64,000 nt of DNA from Palaemon carinicauda (Eukaryota > Arthropoda > Malacostraca > Decapoda > Palaemonidae). The number at the start of each line of letters is the position of its first letter. The stretch's first letter is position 1. Of this stretch, positions 12,359-24,529 are shown piece by piece. A model generated the notes under the pieces. That model was not told the DNA's origin, did not search any database, and saw only the letters and a program-made list of their open reading frames with translations. The stretch spans positions 33,925,717 through 33,989,716 of the forward strand of contig NC_090730.1 in the NCBI RefSeq assembly GCF_036898095.1, in the 5' to 3' direction. Both the position numbers and the translations under genes were made by a program.

Positions 12359-14423
12359 ACCCTTCAGCCATCTTGAGGCACAGGCCGTTGATCTCTTCAA
12401 GCGTACTACACGGTACGCAAACGGAAGATACACAGTGCAACTACCCTTCAAGAGTGATAGCCGACAAGAGATAAATTTTGGTAGGGCTTTTGCCCAGCTG
12501 ATGTCCCTTAAAAAATCTAAGGACCCTCAGTTATTCATCAAGTACCAGGCCATCCTTGACGAGTACATAAAGGAGGGCTTTATCGAGCCGGTCGAGCTAG
12601 AACCTCATAATGACGGACAAATGCACTACCTACCCCAGCATCCTGTCCTCAAAAGTTCCACCTCCACACCGATGCGCATAGTATTCAATGCCTCGGCTAA
12701 ATCGGGACCAAATTCAAGGTCTCTGAATGAATCCTTGTACACCGGGCCAAACTTGGCCTCAAAAATTCAGTCCATGATCCTCCGGTTTAGGGAAAAGCCA
12801 TTTGGTTTGACGGCAGACATCTCTAAGGCTTTCCTGGGGATTGAGATCGCTCAGGAACACCGTGATTACTGTCGGTTTCTTTTCTTTAAGGACTCCAGTA
12901 TGTCCGAAGTTGTTGCGTACCGCTTCAAAGTGGCCCTGTTTGGGGCCACCTCGAGCCCATATTTGCTCAACCAGACAATCCAACACCACCTGGATGCTCA
13001 AACGAGTAGTCTTGCCTCACAGCTTAAAACAAGCTTCTACGTTGACAACTTTCAACGTTGCTACGACTCGCCCACGGACATCCTTAGCGAAAGACAGTCC
13101 ATAGAAAAAATTATGCTGGAAGCCAACATGCCCCTTGCCAAATGGACCACTAATGCCCCCATCTCGGGAGACTTCACCGAAACGGGCCCCCAAGATTACC
13201 TCGGTCTGGACTGGAACACCGCAGATGACACATTAGCCGTCAAGCTCCCCTCAGGACTGATGTTAGAGGACTATTCACACGTCAACACCAAGAGGAAGGT
13301 TGTCTCTCTGTTTTCTTCCATCTACGACCCTATTGGCCTGATCTCGCCGGTCACTATCCTCGGCAAACTCTTCATTCAGAAACTCTGGATGATGGATCAA
13401 AGTTGGGATTCACGCCTGAGCGAAGAATTGATCCGCGAGCTCGGTGCCATCCTTAAAAAATACAAGGGTCTCGAGAACATTAAGGTGCCTCGAAATGCAC
13501 ATCAGGGTCACCAGGCTGCATTACATGTGTTTGCAGATGCCTCCAAGCAAGCCTTTGGAGTGGCTTGCTACGTGGTCACAATTGAAGGTAAATGCCAGCT
13601 CCTCACAGCCAAGGCACGAGTTACCCCTAAACGTATGCTGGAATTGGACGAGAGTCAGTCCATTCCCAAGCTTGAGTTGACTGCACTCCTGTTTGGATGC
13701 CGACTAGCCCAGTATCTGATAGAATTACGTCCAGAAACATACGTCTCTACGACAGTGTGGTCCGATGCTTCCACGGCCCTGCAGTGGGTACACAGCCGGC
13801 AGAGCACGTCCCCATATGTTCTCAATAGGGTTGAGGAGATAAACCGTATAAGGTTGAACTGTCGGTTGCTTCTCAAGCATGTCCCCACGTCCTGCAATCC
13901 CGCTGACCTGGCATCGCGGGGAGTAGCCGCCAAAGTCGTCCTCAAGTCCAACTTATGGCTTCATGGACTAGCCTGGCTGATCGACGTCCCAGCTTACCCG
14001 GACCAAAGCAGATTCCCTACTGAATGGGAGATAAAAGCTTGTCCCATCAGACTTTTGCCACCACAAACTCAAAGATTTGCTCATTTCTCATCTCTTGATG
14101 AGGCAGTTAGGAGCTATGCAGCCTTGCTGCGCCTGACGAGCGGATGGGCCGAGCACAAATTCCCCCATTTAGTCCAAAGGTTCCCACGAAGACCACTTAC
14201 CGCCATCATTCGTGTGTCACAGGCGGCCAGTTACCCCCAAATATTACGACAATTGCAAGGTAAACCCGCCTTGTTGACGTCCGATGAACGAGCCTTTATC
14301 GGACAACGGAAGCCCTATATTGACAATAACGGTGTTCTAAGAGGCCGATCCCGCCTCAGTGATGCACCCCCGGAGTCCGGCTACATGGACCCCATTCTCC
14401 TAGAGTCCCACTGTGCTCTTTAG
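12306..14423 (+). CDS. BEL/Pao reverse transcriptase and RNase H
   Basis: Open from just after a TAG at 12303-12305 to a TAG at 14421-14423, in the frame +1 to gag-protease. Domains in order: a BEL-type linker (FSHLEAQAVDLFKR), RT (MRIVFNASAKSGPNSRSLNE; LTADISKAFLGIEI; RFLFFKDSSM; ALFGATSSPYLLNQTI; SFYVDNFQRCYDS), then RNase H (LHVFADASKQAFGVACYV; SIPKLELTALLFGC; TVWSDASTALQWVHS). RT catalytic positions read Y-V-D-N at 13041-13049, where the second aspartate of the common YVDD is asparagine. I recall YVDN in some BEL/Pao lineages, so this need not be a lesion. There is no proper start codon, as expected for part of a polyprotein. The final TAG falls inside the linker to integrase, so it is a nonsense change in this copy. 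Confidence 0.9.
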   Translation, partial: RPPVENLWKLDAVGISNEPFSHLEAQAVDLFKRTTRYANGRYTVQLPFKSDSRQEINFGRAFAQLMSLKKSKDPQLFIKYQAILDEYIKEGFIEPVELEPHNDGQMHYLPQHPVLKSSTSTPMRIVFNASAKSGPNSRSLNESLYTGPNLASKIQSMILRFREKPFGLTADISKAFLGIEIAQEHRDYCRFLFFKDSSMSEVVAYRFKVALFGATSSPYLLNQTIQHHLDAQTSSLASQLKTSFYVDNFQRCYDSPTDILSERQSIEKIMLEANMPLAKWTTNAPISGDFTETGPQDYLGLDWNTADDTLAVKLPSGLMLEDYSHVNTKRKVVSLFSSIYDPIGLISPVTILGKLFIQKLWMMDQSWDSRLSEELIRELGAILKKYKGLENIKVPRNAHQGHQAALHVFADASKQAFGVACYVVTIEGKCQLLTAKARVTPKRMLELDESQSIPKLELTALLFGCRLAQYLIELRPETYVSTTVWSDASTALQWVHSRQSTSPYVLNRVEEINRIRLNCRLLLKHVPTSCNPADLASRGVAAKVVLKSNLWLHGLAWLIDVPAYPDQSRFPTEWEIKACPIRLLPPQTQRFAHFSSLDEAVRSYAALLRLTSGWAEHKFPHLVQRFPRRPLTAIIRVSQAASYPQILRQLQGKPALLTSDERAFIGQRKPYIDNNGVLRGRSRLSDAPPESGYMDPILLESHCAL

Positions 14424-15761
14424 AAACTTATTGTTGAGCATTGGCATGAAGTGCTGCTGCACTGTAACACCTCCACTCTTCTTGTCCACTTGCGCAAGGA
14501 ATTTTGGGTTCCCCGAATGCGCCAGCAAGTAAAGAAGATTCTCAAACGGTGCATACATTGCAAAAGAGTAAAAGGCCAGCCGTACCCAACCCCACCGTTA
14601 GCTCCAGTCCACCCTAACCGCCTCAATGCTGAGGTCCCTTTCAGAGTAACTGGACTGGACTACACTGGCGGCTTCAAGGTACATCATTCACATGTGGACA
14701 TGGTGTACGTACTGCTGTTTACCTGCGCTGCCACGCGGGCAGTAGCTTTAGAAACTACTACTTCCTTGACAGTTGTGGAACTAGTCCAAGCGATACGAAG
14801 GTTCACTGCCCGATTTGGGATGCCACAGTGCCTTGTGTCTGACAATGCCTCAACCTTTCAAGCTGGTCAGACACTCTTGACAGAACTCATACAGCACCCT
14901 GTTATCGACGGGTTCAAACGGGCCCACAACCTCACTTGGAAGTTCATCACTCCTCGAGCCCCGTGGCAAGAAGGGTTTTACGAGCGCTTGATTGGGTTTA
15001 CCAAACTCAACTTGCGCAAAGCCACTTACCGTTGCCACCCTACGTATGATGAGTTTGTGACCTTGGTCCGAGAAGTAGAATGCGTGGTGAATGATCGGCC
15101 TCTAACATATCTGGATGCTGACGACCCCACTGATACGCCTTTGACCCCAAGCCACCTACTCTATGGTCGAACCCTCTCATTAGCACCTCAAGTCCACCTG
15201 GCTGACTTGACTGATCCTACTTTTCGAGAAGGGGACATCCTCCGCAAAGATTACCAGAAGCTGACCAACATGCTGCAAACATTCCTGAAGAGGTGGAAGT
15301 ACGACTATGTCAGTTCCCTTCGAGATCGACACCAGAAGTCTAGTCGCCTCCACCCGAACATCCCTAGAGTTGGAGATTTATGCTTGTTGATTCTGGACGA
15401 GGTCAATCGAGAGGAGTACCCTTTGACCCGTATACTCGAAGTATACCCAGGTCGAGATGGACACATCAGAACAGTCAAGGTCCGCTCCGCTAATGGAGAG
15501 TATGTACGTCCAGTCAACCGACTCATACCTTTGGAGGTTAACGAAAATGGCCAAACACTATCCGAACCAAATGAGGAGGAACCTCCTAACACCCCTCCCC
15601 TCGAAAATCTCGACAGTCCTCCTAGAGACCAACTGGCCGAGAGAAATGATGAGACCACAGCCGAAGCTAGGTCTCCTGTAGTCATCGCGGCGCCCCGCCA
15701 CGACAGGCCTACACGGGCCTCTGCTGAACGTGCACGAGCCCTATTCCAGGAGATCTTGTAG
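14424..15761 (+). CDS. BEL/Pao integrase and C-terminal domain
   Basis: Same frame as the RT segment, continuing straight after the TAG at 14421. A zinc-binding region (HLRKEFWVPRMRQQ, then CIHCKRVKG) is followed by the DDE core: first Asp in VTGLDYTGGF, second in CLVSDNASTF, and Glu in PWQEGFYERLIG. A conserved C-terminal domain of BEL/Pao polyproteins (DUF5641 type) follows: VGDLCLLILDE, LTRILEVYPGRDGHIRTVKV, YVRPVNRLIPLE. The end is acidic and proline-rich. The integrase would insert element cDNA; all three acidic residues are present, so the domain itself looks sound. Confidence 0.92.
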   Translation, partial: KLIVEHWHEVLLHCNTSTLLVHLRKEFWVPRMRQQVKKILKRCIHCKRVKGQPYPTPPLAPVHPNRLNAEVPFRVTGLDYTGGFKVHHSHVDMVYVLLFTCAATRAVALETTTSLTVVELVQAIRRFTARFGMPQCLVSDNASTFQAGQTLLTELIQHPVIDGFKRAHNLTWKFITPRAPWQEGFYERLIGFTKLNLRKATYRCHPTYDEFVTLVREVECVVNDRPLTYLDADDPTDTPLTPSHLLYGRTLSLAPQVHLADLTDPTFREGDILRKDYQKLTNMLQTFLKRWKYDYVSSLRDRHQKSSRLHPNIPRVGDLCLLILDEVNREEYPLTRILEVYPGRDGHIRTVKVRSANGEYVRPVNRLIPLEVNENGQTLSEPNEEEPPNTPPLENLDSPPRDQLAERNDETTAEARSPVVIAAPRHDRPTRASAERARALFQEIL

Positions 15762-16123
15762 TAGCTTTACATAGTCTTCATCAACCATGTGAAGGACTGC
15801 TGAAGTTTTTGATTTGTCCTTCCCTCCGCTCTTATCTTGCAGTTGTAGTTACCCTTTTGTACTAAGTCACAGTTAACTCTGTTTTACTTCCGCTTGTATA
15901 CGTACCACTTTTGTTTGACTCTCGCTTGTAAATCGTATTTCGCACTCATCTCGTACGCGGTTGCGGTTCAACTTAATGCCAATTGCTGACATAGCATAGC
16001 GCAATTAGTCACATTCATTCTTTATTCATTTAGTATACAGTACTCATCTCATATACTAACATCTAATCCACATTGCATTAGTCTACACTAACCCTTCTCC
16101 TTTTCCTCCCTTTATCCCCAGGG
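15762..16123 (+). other. BEL/Pao 3' non-coding region
   Basis: No ORF. It is pyrimidine-rich near the end, with only a short AGGG before the 3' LTR. No clear long polypurine tract is visible. Confidence 0.6.
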
Positions 16124-18654
<2,531 letters not shown>

Positions 18655-18890
18655 TGAACACGAAAGGGAACAGCATGCCCTAGTATACTCCTAAGCAACA
18701 GAACTTTAATCCAAGAGAATGGAAGGTCATGGTACAGAGGCCATGGCACACACAAAGACCAGAGAACAATGGTTTCATTTTGGAGTGTCTCTCTCCTTGA
18801 AGAGCTGCTTACCATAGGAAAGTAACCAATGAACAATTACAGAGGAGAAATGAGGTAAGAATAGGCCAGAATATTCGGTGTATGTGATGG
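18655..18890 (-). repeat. Non-coding dispersed repeat, body fragment
   Basis: Shares a series of blocks with 42120-42400 in the same order: a 'gaa..atggtac.gaggc.atg.cac' block, GAACAATGGTTT near 18767, GAGCTGCTTACCATAG near 18800, and AATAGGCCAGA near 18860. It lacks the tail found in the fuller copy. See 41862-42400 for orientation and nature. Confidence 0.7.
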
Positions 18891-19029
18891 CAAAGAGAAA
18901 ATGATCCATAAGTAGAGAGATGGATCTAATGTAGTACTGTCTGTCCAGTCAATAACATTTTAGAGTTAGTATTTCAACGGGTGGCTGGTTCCCTAGCCAA
19001 CCTACGACCTACAAATATTTCATATATAT

Positions 19030-19077
19030 GTGCGTGTGTTTGTGTGTATACACACAAAGACACACACACCAACACAC

Positions 19078-19151
<74 letters not shown>
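19030..19151. repeat. (GT/AC)n and (AT)n microsatellites
   Basis: Short GT and CA runs followed by (AT)n from 19081. Confidence 0.95.
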
Positions 19152-19154
<3 letters not shown>

Positions 19155-19324
19155 CACAGAAATACAGGGTTATCAGATATAAACCACAAAGTAACACGAA
19201 ATCAATGCATATACATATATTAATATACACTTGTACGCATATATGCATTATAGTACATAGCATAGCTGCACGATTTGAGGTACATTATTCTTAAGATAGA
19301 AATCAGGCGTCACTAAATTCAGTT

Positions 19325-19690
19325 CTGCTTAAAGAAATTTGAATTCATGAAGCTTGCATACATCTTTGCATAAAATTGCATCGAGTTTTTACATCCCATG
19401 TCCTACATTTAAACTCTTATCAAAACTTTCTTTTATAAAACTACACTCTATGACATTTCCTTCGGTTAGGTCAATGGATTGAACCAATTTCTTCGCATAA
19501 GACCAAACAGAATGAGTTTGATTTCTAACACGAACAGACAATGAGTTGTTACCTTCAGCGTATCTTATACTTTTTTAATGGTGTTCAATTCTCTTTTCAA
19601 GAACTTTTTACCTGTTTGACCAATAAAGAAATTTCCATATGATTTACAGGCGATATGTTGTAAACATCCAAATATTTCATGATATATAAC
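19325..19690 (-). pseudogene. Penelope-like element GIY-YIG endonuclease relic
   Basis: Minus-strand translation gives HIACKSYGNFFIGQTGKKF, followed after a frame change near 19580 by IRYAEGNNSLSVRVRNQTHS and VWSYAKKLVQSIDLTEGNVI. The paired cysteine/tyrosine block before F-I-G-Q-T-G-K-K, then a basic stretch and a conserved tail, match the C-terminal GIY-YIG nuclease of Penelope-like retroelements. No reverse transcriptase is adjacent, so this is only a fragment, broken by a frameshift and at least one stop. It is clearly a different lineage from the element at 59480-61990. Confidence 0.75.
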
Positions 19691-19781
19691 TCTTTATTTT
19701 TCAAATTACGGTATTATGGGAATTATATTACGAATTGTAAATATCAATAGGAGACTTTATTTGTAGGTTTACAATGTTCTT

Positions 19782-19783
<2 letters not shown>

Positions 19784-19862
<79 letters not shown>
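19784..19862. repeat. (AT)n microsatellite
   Basis: Pure AT dinucleotide array. Confidence 0.97.
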
Positions 19863-19864
<2 letters not shown>

Positions 19865-21657
19865 CTAAGTATAAACTAAAGAAAAAAATGTCTTGGCTAT
19901 TTTGAAAAGAAAACAACTTTACAAAAATATCAAACTCCATAGATTTTTTTTTTCCCTTTTAGTCGTAGATTCATGAAAAGAATTTCCTATATATGCGTGA
20001 GTCAGAATGAGAAATGTATCCCTTAGGCCTAAAAGCTGGCGTGTCGTGAAGCTACAAATATTTATTTTATTGTTCAGTTCAATTTCTTGTTTTCTTTCAT
20101 TTTTGTCTCTTGTTTCCCTCTAACGGAGATTTCAAGAAACTGACTTTGCGTATGAGGTAGGAATAAAACGTAATATAAAGAAAAATAGGCCTATTTTGTT
20201 TATATCAAATAGGCAATAAATATAAATGAACTGGATATAGATTTTATTTCTACAAAACTGCAAACGATGTAACCTTAGATCAACAGTAAATGAAAGTGAA
20301 AAGATTGTAATGCATTTCGGAATTCAATTTAATGTATTCTTCAAAAATTGAACTTTTATTTCGAAAGAAAACATTAAACAAACTGCATTTATTATTATTC
20401 CAGTTCATATTTCCATGGAGAAAATAATAATGCCAAAAAATGTTTATTTTGAAAATGAAGTCAATAAAGAAAAACGTATGCTAAGGTAAAGTGTTTGTCC
20501 TACAGGCACCACCACTACAATAATATGTGTAGCCTAAGTAAATCACTACCCCTGACCTAAGCTTATCCTCAACAAAAAATCTCTTGATTTTCGTTCTACA
20601 AGCACGTCAATGTTATACAAGCAGAGGCATTAAACTTTCATGGAATTACGACTATCGCTAGCAAATGACTTCCTAAATTCAAGCAGAGAGCGAATTACTC
20701 AGTGCATTCCAGAAATCCAAGTAAGTTCAGTGCCAATTCTGTAGTTGACTATGGAGTTCTTCGTGTTATGGAACTAACCCTTTTTCGTTTGAAAGATCAA
20801 AGAACTGTAAGCTCATTGAGAACTCAGTCTTTGCATAATACATCTAAAATGGAATTTATTTAATCATTGAATTTTTAACTGATTGAGCACTGAAATCGGA
20901 TTATATATATTTGATTATGGAAAAGTAATTAATTTTGGTCGAAAAAACTCTATTTCATTATTAACGAAGCCATTTTTTTACCAATTTGAAATATTATCTA
21001 CGTGAAACTGCAGAAGTACCACTGGATGTAAAGATTGTTCTCTTTCCAATGGAATAAAAAAATGTTCTCTGGATTTACAGCGTGACCATGCCAAATATGA
21101 CGGTTATATAAAGTCAAGAACATATCATCAGACGGAGGATCGTGACTTGTGGTGTAATAAATCCACTTCATAAACATGGCTCAGTTGACACCAAAAAAAG
21201 ATGAAGCACTACGGAACTCGAAAGAGAAAGAGAAAGACATGGTGGTATCATGACAGTGAAACGAGAATCGCTTTCATTATTTTGTGATACACGATATTAT
21301 TATTTGCTTGAACATTAGTAACCTCTGAGGCTTTACGTGTCAGTAATTTTGAAGCGTAGAAGGCGATGGAATATGGAAATTGAAATAGAGAAATAATACA
21401 GTACGACACGAAAAAGAAACATGAATCAAGTTTGTCCTGTAGATGTTATTTGGCGTAACACTTGACTATACTGTTGGTTGAACAAGCATAACGTATAATC
21501 TTTCCCACGTCAGAATTTATCGATAATTTTGCATTTTCACAATTCTTTTCACCACAAGTGATACTTCGGTAAGGTGCCTCTCAATGGATTTCCACTGCAG
21601 CCGATTTTGTGTCCTCCTTAAGCACGCATATAGAGTATTATCTATATTATTATTACT
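19863..21657. other. 1.8 kb without a recognisable gene
   Basis: AT-rich, no ORF above chance, and no repeat family that I recognise. Confidence 0.6.
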
Positions 21658-21943
21658 AGCTAAGCTACAACCCTAGTTGGGAAAGCAAGATGCTATAAGG
21701 CCAAGGGCTCCATCGGGGAGAAAATAGCCAGGTGAGGAAAGGAAATAAGGAAATGAATATACGATATAAGAAACACTGAACAAATAAAATAAATATTTAA
21801 AGCTAAGCTACAACCCTAGTTGGAAAAGCAAGATGCTATAAGGCCAAGGGCTCCACCGGGGAGAAAATAGCCAGGTGAGGAAAGGAAATAAGGAAATGAA
21901 TATACGATATAAGAAACACTGAACAAATAAAAAAAAAAATACT
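21658..21943 (-). repeat. Tandem duplication (2 x 143 bp) of a LINE 3' tail
   Basis: Two near-identical units start at 21658 and 21801, each with GCTAAGCTACAACCCTAG and GAGGAAAGGAAATAAGGAAA. They differ at only a few positions (for example CATCGGGG against CACCGGGG). Related single units lie at 41892 and 44198, each preceded by a TTA/ATT array, which on the minus strand would be the simple-repeat tail of a LINE. Confidence 0.88.
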
Positions 21944-22000
21944 TAAAAATGATAACAATATTAAAACAGATATTTCATAATACATAAACTATAAAAAGAC

Positions 22001-24255
22001 TTATGTCAGCCTGTTCAACATAATAACAATTGCTGTAAGTTTGAACTTTTGAAGTTCTACTGATTCAACTACCCGATTAAGAAGATCATTGCAAAACTTG
22101 GTCACAGCTGGAATAAAGCTACTAAAATACTGTGTAGTATTGAGCCTCATGATGGAGAAGGCCTCACCAGTAGAATTATATGCATGCCTAGTATTACAAA
22201 AAGGGTGGAACTGTCCGGGAAGATCTAAATGTAAAGGATAGTCATAATTATAAAAAATCTTATGCAGCATGCATGATAAACTAATTGAACGACGGTGCCA
22301 GAGAATAATGTCTAGATTAGGAATAAGAAATTTAATAGACCGTAAGTTCCTGTCCAACATATTAAGATGAGAACCAGAAGCTGAAAACCAGCCAAGAGAA
22401 CAATTCTCGAAACAAGGTAGAATGAAAGAATTAAGATCTTAAAAGATTTTCTCACTAAGCAAATTATTTTTCCAATTGAAGAAGACACAGACCTAATGGG
22501 TTTTCTAAAAAGAAATTTCCTCTCGAGAATCACACCTAAAATTTTAAAAGAGTCATACAGAGTTGAAAAAAATTATCAATGATGAGATCTGGATGTTGAG
22601 AAGCAACTGTCATTGACCTACTTACACTCATACTTTGAGTTTTGTTATGATTAAAATTCATACCCCATAATTTGCACCATGCACCAATTTTAGCTAGACT
22701 TCTATAGGGGATTCAGCAACCACAGATCTACATTCAGGAGATGGAATTGATACAAAGAGAGTAGCATCATCTACATATGCAAAAAGCTTGTTTTCTAGGC
22801 CAAACCACATGGCATGTTTATATAGTATGAAAAATAATGGGCCAAGAACACTACCCTAAGGAACAGCAGATATCACATTCTTGTACTCACTATGGTGCCC
22901 ATCGACAAGAACTCTGCCATCTATAACTTAAAGATTCAATAATGATGCTAGGAAATTACCCAACCACTCCCAACTGTTTGAGTTTGAAAATAAGGGCATC
23001 ATGATTAACATGTGTAAGGGCAACATTAAAATCAAGGCCAATCATACGAACTTCCTGAGCATAATCGAGGGATTTCTGTACAGCATTGAAGTTTGTAAGA
23101 AGGAAATCACATTCTCCTAGGCCTTTACGAAAACCAAATTGCAAACTAGGGAACAGTTGATTACCTTCAGCAAACCTATTAAGACGTTTTGCGAAAGACG
23201 CTCAAAAACTTTAGATGATATGGGAGCTACGGAAATCGGGTGGTAACCAGTTGGACTTGAGCTATCACAAATACATTCACAGAATGAAGAAACATTACCA
23301 ATTCATCAACAAGTGCTAAAATCTCCTATTTTGCTAGCTTGCGCAAAATAACAGATAACCTTGGAGCTAAGAAATCTGCAGGCTTCAAAAAATAAAGGAA
23401 AAATACCATTTGGGTCTACACCTCCATAAGCATCAAGGTCCATCAAGAGAACTTTAATTTCACGTGATAGAAAAGCTAAACAAGTTTAGATTTACGTCAG
23501 AAAACCAGAAATGAGGTAGTTCGAGTTTTTCCTTGCTCTGCTTACTGTCTAACACATCAGCCAAAAGGGTTGCCTTTACCTTTGGACACTGAGTGACGGA
23601 GCCATCTGGTTTAAGTAAAGGAGGAACTGTTACATTTATATCAAAGAGTGATTATTTAAGGGTAGTCCACCACTTAGGTCACTGGGTTGTACCAGATAGC
23701 GTTTCTTTTATGGTTAAATTGTATTCCTTTTCAGTTGAAGCATAAACTCCGTAAGCAAAATCTCTAAGCCGAATATAGCTATTCCAGGTTAAATCCGATC
23801 TGTTACCTTTCGAAAGATGATAGGCCTCCTGCTCCTCGAAATAAGCACGTCTACAATCATCATTAAACCATGGGTTTGTCCTTCACTCGGTACCATAACG
23901 CATGAGAAGGGATGCACCTATCAATTATGTTGACTAAATTCTCATTAAAAGGGCCGCCAGGATCAACACTACTATACATTTATGAACAATTGAATCCAAA
24001 AGATCACGCAAAATCCCATTGCAGTCTGGTTGAGATTTGATATAAATTTGCATGAGTAGGATACATCAGGACAGGCTGCTCAGTCTTCACTACTAAAGAA
24101 ATCATCGCATGGTCAGATGTCCCAACTCGAGGACAACTTTACTTGTTATAACGCCAGGGGAGTTGTTGTATACGAGGTCCAAGCAGTTACCATACCTGTG
24201 ATTGGCTTCACTTATGATATGCTCACAGCCTGATTCAGAGGCAAAGTCGAAAGCT
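22001..24255 (-). pseudogene. Endonuclease-reverse transcriptase of the Jockey/CR1-like LINE
   Basis: From 24255 downward, pieces in several frames give the endonuclease end (FASESGCEHIISEANHRYGN followed by CLDLVYNNSPGVITSKVVLE), the RT fingers/palm (QFGFRKGLGECDFLLTNFNA, VRMIGLDFNVALTHVNHDAL at 22956-23144), and the C-terminal region (LDRNLRSIKFLIPNLDIILW, FHPFCNTRHAYNSTGEAFS, NTTQYFSSFIPAVTKFCNDL at 22001-22360). At least four frame changes or stops separate the pieces. In the RT, the residue expected to be the first catalytic Asp lies in LDFNVALTHVNHD. No protein can be made. Confidence 0.82.
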
Positions 24256-24381
24256 CTTAAGAAGATATGAAAGTTCAGAAGATATATAGGTATATATAGC
24301 TAACAAATGAAAATATATTCCATACTCTCCTGTTACTTTAGATATAATGACATTCATTTATTTTTTCTTATTTTTGTCCTG

Positions 24382-24529
<148 letters not shown>

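Larger units (their letters stand above)
21658..24262 (-). mobile_element. Jockey/CR1-like LINE, degenerate
   Basis: Minus-strand element with its 3' end at 21658 (tail near 21640-21657) and a 5' break near 24262. It holds the end of an AP endonuclease, a reverse transcriptase and a conserved C-terminal region, followed by the duplicated 3' tail. The clade is inferred from motifs only; CR1/L2 and Jockey are both possible. It is much more decayed than LINE copies A and B. Confidence 0.8.
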
